From Lysobacter sp. CFH 32150 (GTDB lineage Bacteria > Pseudomonadota > Gammaproteobacteria > Xanthomonadales > Xanthomonadaceae), in the NCBI RefSeq assembly GCF_022758295.1, contig NZ_JALDWJ010000010.1, positions 62,001 through 126,000 on the forward strand: a DNA stretch of 64,000 nucleotides. Reading direction: 5' to 3'. The position numbers and the translations under genes were made by a program. A model generated the notes under the pieces. The model did no database searches. It was given only the letters and a program-made list of their open reading frames with translations, and had not been told where the DNA came from. Within the stretch, counting starts at the first letter, position 1, and the number at the start of each line of letters is the position of its first letter. This document shows, piece by piece, positions 46,211-55,518 of the stretch.

Positions 46211-47254
46211 TCAGCCGAACAGGCCTTCTGGATATTCCGGTTTCTGCTCGCGCGCCAGCAACTGACGCAGGCCATCGGCAGGCGTCATTTCACCGTGGAG
46301 CACGGCGCGGACCGCGCTGGAGATCGGCAATTCGACGCCATGGCGCTCGGCCTGACGCATCACTTCGTCGGCGGTCTGCACCGATTCGACCACTTGGCCG
46401 ATTTCGCGCACCGCGTCCTGCAATGACTGCCCGCGGCCGAGGGCAAGGCCGAGCCGGCGGTTACGGGAGAGGTCGCCGGTGCAGGTCAGCACCAGGTCGC
46501 CGAGGCCGGCCAGCCCCATCAGGGTTTCGGCCTTGCCACCGATCGCGGCGTTGAGACGCAGCATTTCGTTGAGGCCGCGGGTGATCAGGCCGGCGCGGGC
46601 GTTCAAACCCAGTTGCATGCCATCGGCAACGCCGGTGGCGACGGCAAGGACGTTCTTCATCGCGCCGCCGAGTTCGGCACCGAGCATGTCCTCGCCGGTG
46701 TAGGCACGGAATGCCGGGCCGTGCAGGGCATCGGCTACATGCTGTGCGAAGACGGGCTCGGAGCCGTGCACGGTCAGCGCCGTCGGCAGGCCGGCGGCGA
46801 CTTCCTTGGCGAACGAAGGACCAGTGACCACCGCCAGCGGCACGTCGGCGCCCAACACCTCGATGGCGACTTCGTGCAGGAAGCGACCCGAGCCGGGCTC
46901 AAAGCCCTTGGTCGCCCAAGCCACGCCCGTGCCGGCGCGGTGATATGGCGCCATTGCGCGCAGGGTTTCGGCAAAAGCATGCGAAGGCACCACCACCAGC
47001 ACCAATCCGGCATCGCGCATGGCGACGGCCATGTCGCTGGTGGCATGCAGCGTGTCCGGCAAGGTAATGCCGGGCAGGTAGCGGGGGTTTTCGTGGCGCT
47101 CGTTGAGCGCCACGATCATGGCCGAATCGCGGCCCCAGAGCACGGTCGGGTGACCGTGCCGGGCGATCAGTGCGGCCAGCGCGGTGCCCCAGGAGCCTGC
47201 GCCGAGGACCGCGACGGGAGGCGTTGCCGCCATCGTCATGGCCGCTGTCGTCAT
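46211..47254 (-). CDS. gpsA: Glycerol-3-phosphate dehydrogenase [NAD(P)+]
   Basis: Up to 347 aa. It reduces dihydroxyacetone phosphate to sn-glycerol 3-phosphate for phospholipid synthesis. [21 protein letters not shown] is the nucleotide-binding site; [18 protein letters not shown] and [18 protein letters not shown] with the catalytic Lys are present. Start choice is uncertain: 47254 ([10 protein letters not shown]), 47239 or 47233 are all in frame and none has a clear ribosome-binding site. It lies 17 nt downstream of secB, as in many gammaproteobacteria. Confidence 0.95.
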   Translation of the reverse strand: MTTAAMTMAATPPVAVLGAGSWGTALAALIARHGHPTVLWGRDSAMIVALNERHENPRYLPGITLPDTLHATSDMAVAMRDAGLVLVVVPSHAFAETLRAMAPYHRAGTGVAWATKGFEPGSGRFLHEVAIEVLGADVPLAVVTGPSFAKEVAAGLPTALTVHGSEPVFAQHVADALHGPAFRAYTGEDMLGAELGGAMKNVLAVATGVADGMQLGLNARAGLITRGLNEMLRLNAAIGGKAETLMGLAGLGDLVLTCTGDLSRNRRLGLALGRGQSLQDAVREIGQVVESVQTADEVMRQAERHGVELPISSAVRAVLHGEMTPADGLRQLLAREQKPEYPEGLFG

Positions 47255-47271
47255 GGATCAGGCGGCCTTGA

Positions 47272-47781
47272 TCAGGCGTTACCAGCCGTCTCCGCACCGG
47301 CCAGATCGCCGCCGGCGTTCGCCTGCGCAGCGCGCTGGCGGAGGTTTTCGGCATACAGCGCATCGAAGTTGATCGGCTGCATGAAGAACGGCGGGAAGCC
47401 GCCGCTCTGGATCAGGGCGCTGATGGTCTGCGCGGCGTACGGATACAGCACGTTCGGGCACTGGGTGCCGAGCATGGCGTCGATGCCAGCGTCCTCGAAA
47501 CCCGCCATGGCGAACACGCCGGCCTGCTCGACTTCCGCCAGATAGGCGGTCTTGCCGTTGAGGTTGCAGGTCAGGGTCACGCCCAGCACGACTTCGAAGG
47601 CGTTGTCGTTGAGGCGCTGCACCTTCTGGTTGAGGTTCAGCTGCAGCTCGGGCTGGCCCTGCTCGTTGAACACCTGGGGCGCATTCGGCGCTTCGAACGA
47701 AACGTCCTTGATGTAGATCTTCTCGACCGTGAAGGTCGCAGCCTGCGGCGCGGCGGCGCCGTTAAGGGTTTCTTCGGACAT
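47272..47781 (-). CDS. secB: Protein-export chaperone SecB
   Basis: 169 aa, acidic tetrameric chaperone. [39 protein letters not shown] and [20 protein letters not shown] are conserved; the C-terminal tail is Ala/Gly-rich. It keeps preproteins unfolded and delivers them to SecA, which fits a genome rich in exported glycosidases and receptors. Gene order rhodanese-secB-gpsA matches other gammaproteobacteria, without an intervening grxC. Confidence 0.97.
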   Translation of the reverse strand: MSEETLNGAAAPQAATFTVEKIYIKDVSFEAPNAPQVFNEQGQPELQLNLNQKVQRLNDNAFEVVLGVTLTCNLNGKTAYLAEVEQAGVFAMAGFEDAGIDAMLGTQCPNVLYPYAAQTISALIQSGGFPPFFMQPINFDALYAENLRQRAAQANAGGDLAGAETAGNA

Positions 47782-47876
47782 TTCGTAACTCCGGATCAAA
47801 AACGAAAGGGGGTAAGTATCGCACCAATCCTTTGGGCGGCCTGGGGCAAAGCAAGGGCTGGAAGCGTGGCCCGCGT

Positions 47877-47936
47877 CGTAGGGCGGGTCTTGACCCGCCG
47901 CACGCCGCCCGATGGCGGGTCAAGACCCGCCCTACG
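47877..47936. repeat. Perfect 23-bp inverted repeat in the secB-rhodanese gap
   Basis: Arms 47877-47899 and 47914-47936 are exact reverse complements with a 14-nt spacer. Each arm itself contains the near-palindrome GGCGGGTCTTGACCCGCC. It looks like a dispersed extragenic palindrome of a different family from the ones at 20603, 54895 and 63934. Confidence 0.8.
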
Positions 47937-48369
47937 AACGGCCTTTGACCAGCGGCAAATCGGCCTGCTGCCATGCCGCGATGCCGCCGTCGAGCCAGTA
48001 CACGTGTTCGAAGCCGGCTTTCTGTAGCCGCTTGGCGGCATCGGCCGAGGCTTGGCCGGTCCGGCATACCGCCACCACCGGCAGCGCCTTGGCGGCGACC
48101 AACTGCGCGTTTTCGGGATCGAACTGGCTGGGCGCGACGTTGCGGCTGCCGGGGATGTGGCCTTTCTCGAATTCGCTGCTCGAGGACAGATCGATCACCA
48201 GCGCGTTGTCGCGGTTGATCAGCGCGGTCAGCGCCGCTGGGCGCAATGCCTTGTAGCCGCGGAACAGGCGTGCGACCTCGGTGTAGACGATGGCGAGGGT
48301 CAGGCCGGCGAAGGCCAGCGACAGGTAGGGATGGCGGCTGGCGAAAGCCAGCAGGTCTTCAAGGGTCAC
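47932..48369 (-). CDS. Membrane-anchored rhodanese-like protein (YibN type)
   Basis: 145 aa. One N-terminal membrane segment (about 15-30, SLAFAGLTLAIVYTEVA) precedes a rhodanese domain with FEKGHIPGSRNVAP and the active-site loop CRTGQASA (Cys102). Such proteins lie upstream of secB in many gammaproteobacteria (YibN). Sulfur transfer is presumed, but the acceptor is unknown. The gene's 3' end overlaps the edge of the inverted repeat at 47877-47936. Confidence 0.88.
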   Translation of the reverse strand: MTLEDLLAFASRHPYLSLAFAGLTLAIVYTEVARLFRGYKALRPAALTALINRDNALVIDLSSSSEFEKGHIPGSRNVAPSQFDPENAQLVAAKALPVVAVCRTGQASADAAKRLQKAGFEHVYWLDGGIAAWQQADLPLVKGRS

Positions 48370-48430
48370 GGGGATTCAATGCAGCGAGCGGGCGGCGATT
48401 GTCGCCCAGCGGCTGTGGCGGCGCAAAACT

Positions 48431-48693
48431 AGGGCCTGTTAACGCTATCCAGATAGGTCGCGCCGGGCCTGAGGGCGTGCGAGGCAAGGAAGAGCGAGGG
48501 CGCGCATGTCGATACGCAACTGAGCGATGACGCGGCATCGTCCTCAGGCCCGGCCCTTCGGGTTGCTCCTCCGTGGCTGCCAGGCGCCGCCGCGCGCCTT
48601 GACCTTGCAATCAGCAAGGCGCTGCGCCGCGCAACACCACCTGGCAGCCACGGAGGAGCAACGCGACCTATCTGGATAGCGTTAACAGGTCCT
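48431..48693. mobile_element. MITE-like element with 32-bp terminal inverted repeats
   Basis: 263 bp with ends 48431-48462 and 48662-48693 that are reverse complements except for one base (AGGGCCTGTTAACGC versus AGGACCTGTTAACGC). Inside are two further perfect inverted repeats: 12 bp (48463-48474 / 48542-48553) and 23 bp (48562-48584 / 48640-48662), so the transcript would fold into two long hairpins. ACT flanks both ends as a possible 3-bp target duplication. It has no coding capacity and occupies most of the 322-nt gap between two minus-strand genes. Confidence 0.75.
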
Positions 48694-49105
48694 ACTGCCC
48701 GTTCCAGAAATCCGGCAGGCCCACGGTCAGCCACCAGGTCTTGGCTTCCGGGTCGTAGCGCCAGCGCTCGGTGTAACGGGTGCTGCGCTCGGCCAGGGTA
48801 TGGCGATTGATCACCCCGATTTCGATCTCACGCATCGCCAGGCCGTCGGGCGTGGTTTGTGCGCCAAGGTCGCGGTAGGCGGAGATCTGCACCTGCTTGT
48901 AGCGCTCGAACTCGATCTCGCTCATCGGATGCGCTTCGCGGTACTTGGGGTCGACCAGCAGCCAGGCGCCTTCGAAATCGCCCCAGCGGATCGCCGCCGA
49001 ATATGCGTACTGCACCTTGTCCAGTGCGTTCACCTGCCCGCTGCTGGCACAACCGGCAAGCAGCATGGCGAGCAACAGGAACAATCCGATCTTCAGTGTC
49101 CGCAT
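48692..49105 (-). CDS. Small lipoprotein of unknown function
   Basis: 137 aa. A lipoprotein signal ends in the lipobox LLAGC (Cys19), so the mature protein is probably acylated and membrane-attached. The rest, with VQYAYSAAIRWGDFEGAWLL, YKQVQISAYRDLGAQTTPDG and YTERWRYDPEAKTWWLTVGL, resembles compact alpha+beta NTF2-like or DUF-type folds; I do not recognise a function. The stop codon TAG overlaps the end of the MITE-like element, so the original C-terminus may have been changed by insertion. Confidence 0.8.
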   Translation of the reverse strand: MRTLKIGLFLLLAMLLAGCASSGQVNALDKVQYAYSAAIRWGDFEGAWLLVDPKYREAHPMSEIEFERYKQVQISAYRDLGAQTTPDGLAMREIEIGVINRHTLAERSTRYTERWRYDPEAKTWWLTVGLPDFWNGQ

Positions 49106-49137
49106 CGCGCGTATTCCCGGCGTGGCCAGCCGGCATC

Positions 49138-49596
49138 CTAACCTTTGGCGAACGCGACGTAACGCGCCGAGAACTCCGCGGCCACCCCGCCGTCCGGCAA
49201 CGGCACACGGGCCACGAGGTACGTGCGAGCGCGACCGCGCTGGCGCAACGTGGCCAGGAAATCGTCCCAGGACGCATCCACATCGAGCTCCGCTTCGGCT
49301 TCGAGGTCCGCGTAGAGCGGCGCGCGATAACGGATCTCGCTATCGGCGACGTACACATCTGCGGCGATCCCCGCCTTCTGCAACCGCAACGACACCAGTC
49401 CCCACGCGGCCAGCGTCATCAGCGAACCCAGGCTGCCGCCGAACGCGCAACCCTTGTCGTTGACGTTGGCAGCCAGCGGCGCGCTCAAGCGCAGGCGGTC
49501 GCCGTCGTAGCCGACGATCGCCACGTGCATCGCGGCCACCGGCGGCATGGACTGGTAATGGGCATCGAGGTGGGCGAGGGCGTCAGTGTGGGGCAT
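49138..49596 (-). CDS. Hot-dog-fold thioesterase domain protein (YiiD C-terminal type)
   Basis: 152 aa. NDKGCAFGGSLGSLMTLAAW is the central hot-dog helix signature of the YiiD_C/TIGR02447 group, and VADSEIRYRAPLYADLEAEA the strand that follows. In Escherichia coli this domain is fused to an acetyltransferase; here it stands alone. Thioester hydrolysis or acyl-chain binding is expected but the substrate is unknown. It is 32 nt upstream of the lipoprotein gene and divergent from hemD. Confidence 0.82.
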   Translation of the reverse strand: MPHTDALAHLDAHYQSMPPVAAMHVAIVGYDGDRLRLSAPLAANVNDKGCAFGGSLGSLMTLAAWGLVSLRLQKAGIAADVYVADSEIRYRAPLYADLEAEAELDVDASWDDFLATLRQRGRARTYLVARVPLPDGGVAAEFSARYVAFAKG

Positions 49597-49703
49597 GCGT
49601 TCGTCGTCGGTAGCGCGTGCAGGAATTGTCGCAGCGTGCGTCGCTTTTCGCTCGTTCCAACCACCACGAACCGCCAACCCGCTGTTATGCCAAGCTCGCG
49701 TCC

Positions 49704-50504
49704 ATGCCAACACCTGCACCACTCGCCGGCTCGGTCGTGGTCTCGCTGCGTCCGCGCGGCCAGCATGCAACGCTGCGTCGTGCCGCTGCCGCGCTCGGCG
49801 CGCGGGTGCTGGCGTTGTCGCCGCTGCGGATCGAGCAGCGCGACGACGATGCGACCCGCACCGCCTTGCGCGCCGCACTCGCCGCGCAACTGGTGATGTT
49901 CACCAGCCCGAACGCCGTGCGCGCGGCGTCTGCGCTGCAGCGCCTGCGTGCACGCCGCGGGCAGACCTGGTTGGCCGTTGGCGAAGGCACCGCGGTGGCC
50001 TTGCGCCATGCCGGCATCGCCACCGTCGTGACACCGCAACGCATGGATAGCGATGGCCTGCTCGCCTTGCCCGAACTGCAGGGCGTGCGCGGACAAACGA
50101 TCGGTCTGGTCACCGCGCCAGGCGGCCGTGATCGCCTCGCGCCGGCCTTGCGCGCCCGCGGTGCACGGGTGTTGCGCGCGGAGGTGTATGCCCGCATCGC
50201 CATCGCAACGTCGCCACGTGCCGTAGCGACGCTGCTTGCGCTCGATTCGCCGCTGCTGCTGGCCTTGAGTAGTGGCGAGGCCCTGGAATCGTTGCTTGCG
50301 ACCCTTCCCGGCGACGCACTGGCCAAGTTGCGCCGTGCCCGCGTACTCGCCGCAAGCGCACGCCTGGCAGAACTGGCGTCCACGCACGACTTCGTCGACA
50401 TCGCCATCGCGGCCAGTGCGCGACCGCGCGACCTGCTGGCCGCCGCCTGCGCCCCAGGACGATCACGCGCTGTATTGCGCCGGTCGCGACCGCGCATCCG
50501 GTAG
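49704..50504 (+). CDS. hemD: Uroporphyrinogen-III synthase
   Basis: 266 aa. It closes and inverts ring D of hydroxymethylbilane to give uroporphyrinogen III. The family is poorly conserved; VVSLRPRGQHATLRRAAAAL, VMFTSPNAVRAA and TAPGGRDRLAPALRARGA are the recognisable segments. The hemD-hemX-hemY order supports the call. The start at 49704 (MPTPAPLAGS) is the first ATG close to the domain. Confidence 0.88.
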   Translation: MPTPAPLAGSVVVSLRPRGQHATLRRAAAALGARVLALSPLRIEQRDDDATRTALRAALAAQLVMFTSPNAVRAASALQRLRARRGQTWLAVGEGTAVALRHAGIATVVTPQRMDSDGLLALPELQGVRGQTIGLVTAPGGRDRLAPALRARGARVLRAEVYARIAIATSPRAVATLLALDSPLLLALSSGEALESLLATLPGDALAKLRRARVLAASARLAELASTHDFVDIAIAASARPRDLLAAACAPGRSRAVLRRSRPRIR

Positions 50505-50510
50505 CATGCA

Positions 50511-51512
50511 GTGCCCCTCGCGCACGCCGCCGCCGTGACCGAAACCGACTTCCCAGAATCGCCGTCGCCACCCCCCACCCGCAACCGATCCGCGCTGTGG
50601 TTGCTGGCGTTACTGCTGCTGGCCCTCGTCGGCTGGCGCGGCTGGGTCTGGTGGTCGGCAAAGGCGTCCGCCGCACACGCCGCCTTCAGCGATGTCGAAC
50701 AACGCATCGCCGCGCTCGAGTCACGCCTGGATTCGTTGCGCCGCGACCAGCGCGGCCAGGGCCAGCGCCTGCAACAGGCCGACGCGACCAATCGCGTGCT
50801 GCGGGACGAGTTGCTCGGCATCGGCCAACGCGCCGCGTTGCTTGAAGACAGTGTGTCCAAGCTCGCCGATCCCGACCGCCACGGCGCGCAAGCGTTGCGA
50901 CTGGACGAAACCGAATTGCTGCTCGTCATGGGCCAGCAGCGCTTGCTGCTCGCGGCCGACCTCGACGGCGCCCGTCGCGCCTATGCCCTCGCGGCCGGCG
51001 TGCTCAGTGGCATCGAAGACCCCGCATACCTGAGCCTGCGACAGACACTCATCCAGGAACGCGCCGCACTCGATGCACTCGGCATCGATCCGCGCGTGCA
51101 GGCGCAACTCAAACTCGATGCGTTCGCGCGGACGTTGCAGACGGCGCCGCATGAACCGCTCGCGCCCGGTGCGCGCAGGCCGTGGTGGCAACGCCTGCTT
51201 GGCTCCCTGGACGCCGAGCGCACCGAGGAGCGAGCCGTACTCGACGCCGGCGCCGATCGCGCGACCGCACAGGCCGCGCTGCAACTGGAACTGTCGCTCG
51301 CCCGCGCCGCTGCCGAACGCCGCGACGCGGCCGCCTATCGCGCCTCCCTCACCCGCGCCGATGCATGGCTGCAACGCTTGTGGCCGCCATCACCGGGACT
51401 GCAGCGCCAACGCGCGCAACTGCAGGCACTGGCCGCGATGCCGCTTTCACCTGATCTCGCCACGCTCGGTAGCACCCTGCAGCAACTGCGGCAGCAACGC
51501 GCTGCGCGTTAG
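50511..51512 (+). CDS. hemX: HemX family membrane protein
   Basis: Up to 333 aa. A short Pro-rich N-terminus, one membrane helix (SALWLLALLLLALVGWRGWV) and a long coiled-coil/periplasmic part (VEQRIAALESRLDSLRRDQ) match HemX. Although once annotated as uroporphyrinogen-III methyltransferase, HemX lacks a methyltransferase domain. It begins at a GTG (50511, or 50535 giving VTETDFPES), 6 nt after hemD. It is cotranscribed with hemD and hemY. Confidence 0.85.
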   Translation: MPLAHAAAVTETDFPESPSPPPTRNRSALWLLALLLLALVGWRGWVWWSAKASAAHAAFSDVEQRIAALESRLDSLRRDQRGQGQRLQQADATNRVLRDELLGIGQRAALLEDSVSKLADPDRHGAQALRLDETELLLVMGQQRLLLAADLDGARRAYALAAGVLSGIEDPAYLSLRQTLIQERAALDALGIDPRVQAQLKLDAFARTLQTAPHEPLAPGARRPWWQRLLGSLDAERTEERAVLDAGADRATAQAALQLELSLARAAAERRDAAAYRASLTRADAWLQRLWPPSPGLQRQRAQLQALAAMPLSPDLATLGSTLQQLRQQRAAR

Positions 51513-51525
51513 GAGCTAGGCCTGC

Positions 51526-52776
51526 ATGAAATTGTTTCGCAATGTGCTGTTCTGGATCGTGCTCGCGCTGGTCGGCGCGCTGGTCGCACAGCTGCTGTTA
51601 CAGGATCCCGGTCATGTGCTGATCCGCTACCACGGCTACCGCTACGAGAACACGCTGGCCGCGGCGCTCTTGCTCGCTGCCGCCGTGCTGCTGGTGCTGT
51701 GGTTGCTCTGGTCGATGCTGGCGTTGCCGTTCCGCGGCTGGCGCAGTTTCCGCCGTCGCCAAACCCAAGCGCGTCTGACGGACGGACTGCTCGCACTGCA
51801 ACAAGGCCAATGGGCGCGCGCGGAGAAACTGCTGACGCAAGCGGCCGAGGCCGGCGACGCCGAAGCACTGGCACGCACCGCCGCCGCGCAAGCAGCGGAT
51901 GCGCGTGGCGATGCCGCCACCGCGCAGCGCCTACTCGACGCCCTCGGCGCTCGTCACCCGGGTGCGCACGCACTGGCGCATGCCGAACGCGCTCTGGCAC
52001 AGGATCGCCCCACCGATGCGCTGGTCGCACTCGACGCGCCCGCTGCACAACCGTTGTCGCCGCGTGGCTTGCTACTACGCGCGCAAGCGCTGGTCGCGGT
52101 CGGTCGCAGCTACGACGCTTACGGGCTGCTGGGCGCATTGCGCCAGCAACAGGCACTGCACGCGTCGCAGCTCGACGAATTGCAAGCACGCTGGAGTGAG
52201 GCCGCATTGCGCGAAGCCGGCGATGCCAACGTCCTCGCCGAACGCTGGGACAGCCTGCCGAAAGCGTTGAAGAGCGAGCCGGCCGTGGTCGCCGCCTACG
52301 CCGACCGCGCCGCTGCGCTGCGTTGGGACGAAGCCGCCGCGAAAAGCCTGGAACAGGCGCTGGATGCACGCTGGGATGAATCCCTCGCCGACCTCTATGG
52401 CCAACTCCCCATTGGCCGCCTCGACGCCCGCCGCATCACCGCCGAACGCTGGTTGCAATCCCACCCCGCCAGTCCCGCCCTGCTGCTCGCCCTCGCCCGC
52501 CTCTCCCGTGCGCAGAACCAATGGCCGCAAGCCGAAGCCTTCCTGCATCGCGCCCTCGCGCAAGGCGCCGGCAGTGATGCCTGGGAAGAGCTCGGCCACG
52601 GCTATGCCGACGCCGGCGACGAAACCCGCGCGCGCCTCAGTTATGCGAACGCGCTGCGCGCGTCACGCTGCGAAACGATCGCCGAACTGCCCGGGCGCGA
52701 CCTGCGACAGAAGATCTTCGATGAAGCGGTGACCGAAGAACGCGATGAGCATGGGGTGCCACGATTGCGTTCGTAG
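51526..52776 (+). CDS. hemY: HemY family inner-membrane TPR protein
   Basis: 416 aa. Two N-terminal membrane helices (about 5-25 and 43-66) are followed by TPR-like repeats (RLTDGLLALQQGQWARAEKL and similar to the C-terminus, DAWEELGHGYADAGDETRAR). This is the proteobacterial HemY of the hemCDXY clusters, not the Bacillus oxidase of the same name. It is thought to aid haem synthesis or its coupling at the membrane; its exact role is unsettled. Confidence 0.9.
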   Translation: MKLFRNVLFWIVLALVGALVAQLLLQDPGHVLIRYHGYRYENTLAAALLLAAAVLLVLWLLWSMLALPFRGWRSFRRRQTQARLTDGLLALQQGQWARAEKLLTQAAEAGDAEALARTAAAQAADARGDAATAQRLLDALGARHPGAHALAHAERALAQDRPTDALVALDAPAAQPLSPRGLLLRAQALVAVGRSYDAYGLLGALRQQQALHASQLDELQARWSEAALREAGDANVLAERWDSLPKALKSEPAVVAAYADRAAALRWDEAAAKSLEQALDARWDESLADLYGQLPIGRLDARRITAERWLQSHPASPALLLALARLSRAQNQWPQAEAFLHRALAQGAGSDAWEELGHGYADAGDETRARLSYANALRASRCETIAELPGRDLRQKIFDEAVTEERDEHGVPRLRS

Positions 52777-52800
52777 CTGCTTCACGGGAAGGTAGGCGCC

Positions 52801-53889
52801 ATGGAACTGAGGCGCATCGTCGTCATCGCGTTACTGGCAGGATTATGGGCAGCGGCTTGGACCGCGGCACCCTATCTGCTGTATCTGCCGCTGGACACAC
52901 AGGTCCGTGCGTCGGCCATGGAACTGCTGCAGATCATCGGTATTGGGCTGGTGCGTGTGTTGCACCTGCCATGGATGAATGCATGGATTGCGCCGTTCCT
53001 GCTTGTATTCGTGGTTGCAGTTGCGATGACTGCAGCAATCGGACTGCTGGTGCGCGCCTTAGATCGCGCACAGATTTCAAGGCGTGCTGCCGCCTGGAGT
53101 CTGCGCACCATCCCTTGCCTGCTGATCTGGAGTGGCGGCCTGTCCTTGTGTCTGAGCGTTGGAGTTTGGCTTGACGGAACGATGGGTACCGATGGCTACG
53201 CCGGGTTGCTTTTCCCCTTGATGTATCTGTTGTCTTTGCCATTCTTCTCCTTGCGTACAGACATCGTCGCAACCGATCGCCCACCTCTGGTTTGGAGCCC
53301 TGCCTGGCCCGGCAGCGCTGCGGCGGTCATTGGATTCGCTGCCATTGTCGTCTCCATGCTCGTGTCCATCGTGCTCTCCGAAGTCGAAAGAATGTCGCAA
53401 CCGCGACTTCCGGGACAGATTCTGTTCTTGGGTGTCGATCTCCTGTTGTGGGCGGTTGGATTGTTAGTGGGCGCATGCGTGTTGACCGCATGGTTGAAGC
53501 GGTCCCGATGGGGCAGCCTGTGGAACGACATGAAGGGATCGCTTAACGCGCATCACTTGTTCCCACTCGCAGCGAGCGACATCGTGGTGAGCTTCGGGCT
53601 GCTCATCCTCGTCGCACCTCCGGTACTTGTCGGCGCGATCAACAACATCTTCATCGCTCCCCAGATCAATGAACTGTTTGAGGCGAAAGGGCTTGCGCTA
53701 CCGGCATACTTGTCCTACTACGCTGCCGCATCTCGCTGGCTAACGAGCTGGTGGTGGTTGTGCTCCATCGTGATTGGCCTTTGGCTCGGCGGAGCGATGG
53801 CGCGCAGCCTCAAACTGACCGGCGCACTAGACGAACGGCGAGTCAGGGAAGGCTCCGCTGTCATCCAGCCCCCGCCTTCGCGAGACTGA
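52801..53889 (+). CDS. Polytopic membrane protein of unknown function
   Basis: 362 aa with about eight hydrophobic segments, from LRRIVVIALLAGLWAAAWTA to WWWLCSIVIGLWLGGAMA. No domain is recognised. It starts 24 nt after hemY and precedes hemF, so it may be cotranscribed with the haem genes. By eye its codon use is less GC-rich than its neighbours (many A/T third positions), which suggests later arrival than the flanking hem genes. The C-terminus is short and charged (LDERRVREGSAV). Confidence 0.8.
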   Translation: MELRRIVVIALLAGLWAAAWTAAPYLLYLPLDTQVRASAMELLQIIGIGLVRVLHLPWMNAWIAPFLLVFVVAVAMTAAIGLLVRALDRAQISRRAAAWSLRTIPCLLIWSGGLSLCLSVGVWLDGTMGTDGYAGLLFPLMYLLSLPFFSLRTDIVATDRPPLVWSPAWPGSAAAVIGFAAIVVSMLVSIVLSEVERMSQPRLPGQILFLGVDLLLWAVGLLVGACVLTAWLKRSRWGSLWNDMKGSLNAHHLFPLAASDIVVSFGLLILVAPPVLVGAINNIFIAPQINELFEAKGLALPAYLSYYAAASRWLTSWWWLCSIVIGLWLGGAMARSLKLTGALDERRVREGSAVIQPPPSRD

Positions 53890-53974
53890 CGACAAAGGGT
53901 AGGCGGACCTGTCGCCCGCCTTCGGCTCTTCTCCCCGCGGCGGAAGGGAGGCAGGGCAAAGCTAGAATGGACGC

Positions 53975-54892
53975 ATGACCGACTTCGACCGCGTCCGCGA
54001 TTACCTCACCGGCCTGCAGGACCGTATCTGCGCGGCGATCGAAACCGCCGATGGTGGTGTCCGCTTCACCGAGGATGCATGGACGCGTGAGGAAGGTGGT
54101 GGCGGGCGCACGCGGATCCTGCGCAATGGCGGTGTGTTCGAGCAGGCGGGGGTCGGTTTCTCCGACGTCTCGGGCACGAAGTTGCCGCCCACGGCGACCG
54201 CCGCGCGGCCGGAACTGGCAGGCGCTTCCTGGCGCGCCGTCGGCGTATCGTTGGTGCTGCACCCGAAGAATCCGTACATCCCCACCACCCATGCCAACGT
54301 GCGCCATTTCCGTGCGTTGAAGGATGGCGAGACCGTGGCGTGGTGGTTCGGTGGCGGCTTCGACCTGACCCCGTTCTATCCGTTCGACGAGGACGTACTG
54401 CACTGGCACCGCACCGCGCGGGCGCTGTGCGAACCGTTCGGGGGCGCCGCGCGTTACGCAGCGCACAAGCAATGGTGCGACGACTATTTCCTGCTCAAGC
54501 ACCGCGGTGAAACCCGCGGCGTCGGCGGCTTGTTCTTCGACGACCTGCACGAGAACTTCGAACGCGACTTCGCCTACCAGCGCGCGGTCGGCGACGGGTT
54601 CCTCGACGCTTACCTGCCGATCGTCGAGCGCCGTCGCGACACGCCGTTCGACGAACGCGAGCGGCAGTTCCAGCTGTACCGGCGCGGTCGCTATGTCGAG
54701 TTCAACCTCGTGTTCGACCGCGGCACCTTGTTCGGCCTGCAGTCGGGCGGGCGCACCGAATCGATCCTGATGAGCCTGCCGCCGCTGGTGCGGTGGGAGT
54801 ACGGCTACGTGCCGGAACCGGGTTCGGCGGAGGCACGGCTCGCCTATTACCTGCGGCCGCGCGATTGGTTGAACGAATTGGGGGGGCGGTAG
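53975..54892 (+). CDS. hemF: Oxygen-dependent coproporphyrinogen III oxidase
   Basis: 305 aa. It converts coproporphyrinogen III to protoporphyrinogen IX with O2. [34 protein letters not shown] and [23 protein letters not shown] are hallmark segments, ending in the usual LNELGGR-type tail. The start at 53975 follows an 85-nt gap with a TAGAAT-like element. It continues the haem theme of hemD-hemX-hemY. Confidence 0.97.
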   Translation: MTDFDRVRDYLTGLQDRICAAIETADGGVRFTEDAWTREEGGGGRTRILRNGGVFEQAGVGFSDVSGTKLPPTATAARPELAGASWRAVGVSLVLHPKNPYIPTTHANVRHFRALKDGETVAWWFGGGFDLTPFYPFDEDVLHWHRTARALCEPFGGAARYAAHKQWCDDYFLLKHRGETRGVGGLFFDDLHENFERDFAYQRAVGDGFLDAYLPIVERRRDTPFDERERQFQLYRRGRYVEFNLVFDRGTLFGLQSGGRTESILMSLPPLVRWEYGYVPEPGSAEARLAYYLRPRDWLNELGGR

Positions 54893-54894
54893 CG

Positions 54895-54949
54895 GGCTTA
54901 CAACCGCGGGTCGTTCGCACGCGTGCAAAAGCTCGCGGCTGTAAGCGCT
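54895..54949. repeat. Imperfect REP-like inverted repeat after hemF
   Basis: Arms near 54895-54911 and 54929-54949 (GGGCTTACAACCGCGGG and CTCGCGGCTGTAAGCGCTCC) pair imperfectly. They share CGCGGCTGTAAGC with the repeat at 63934-64000. It separates convergent hemF and the DUF421 gene. Confidence 0.65.
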
Positions 54950-54961
54950 CCTACACATGCA

Positions 54962-55432
54962 TTAGCGTTTGATGATGCTGATCCTGCCGTTGGTTTCCAG
55001 CAGGGCGATGCGGATCTCGTCGACTCGCTCACAGTCCGCTTCGCGCATGGCTTCCTCGAAATCGGCCTCGCTGATGTTTTCGCGCTGCAACACCTGCCGG
55101 TAGACCTCGCCATCGCGCGCCAGCAGCACGGGCACGCCGGCGAAGAGCCGGTCCATGCGCTGGCTGCGCGAACTCAACAGGCCGACCAGCCAGTTCAGTC
55201 CGATCAGCGTCGCCGCCAGCAGCAGGCCACCGAATAGCGAGACGTCCTTGCCGAGCAACGAGTTCTGCACCGCGTTGCCGAGCAGCACCACCAGGATCAG
55301 GTCGAACGGTGTGTACTGGCCTACTGCGCGCTTGCCGGACAGACGCACCATCGCCAGCAACACGAAATAGACCACACCGGCGCGCAGCACGAATTCCCAC
55401 CACGGCATCGCGAGCGCGAACAGATCGGTCAC
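54962..55432 (-). CDS. DUF421/YetF-like membrane protein
   Basis: 156 aa. Three N-terminal membrane helices (WEFVLRAGVVYFVLLAMVRL, FDLILVVLLGNAVQNSLLG, LFGGLLLAATLIGLNWLVGL) and a soluble C-terminal domain with ISEADFEEAMREADCERVDE. The GKRAVGQYTPFDLI motif between helices is typical of the family. Function is unknown; the protein is in the inner membrane. Confidence 0.9.
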   Translation of the reverse strand: MTDLFALAMPWWEFVLRAGVVYFVLLAMVRLSGKRAVGQYTPFDLILVVLLGNAVQNSLLGKDVSLFGGLLLAATLIGLNWLVGLLSSRSQRMDRLFAGVPVLLARDGEVYRQVLQRENISEADFEEAMREADCERVDEIRIALLETNGRISIIKR

Positions 55433-55518
55433 TGGCGTCTCCCTTCGATTGCACGATTGTCAGCCGGCGCCGTGATGAGCGCACAGCGGGGCCCAAGGTT
55501 TGCGCAGCAAATCTCGGG

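Noticed and set aside
48482-48662. Small genes inside the MITE-like element
   Set aside because: Open frames there span inverted-repeat DNA, lack ribosome-binding sites and have no sensible protein composition.
50511-51512. HemX as a uroporphyrinogen-III methyltransferase
   Set aside because: No SAM-binding methyltransferase motif is present; one membrane helix plus a coiled coil fits the non-enzymatic HemX family.
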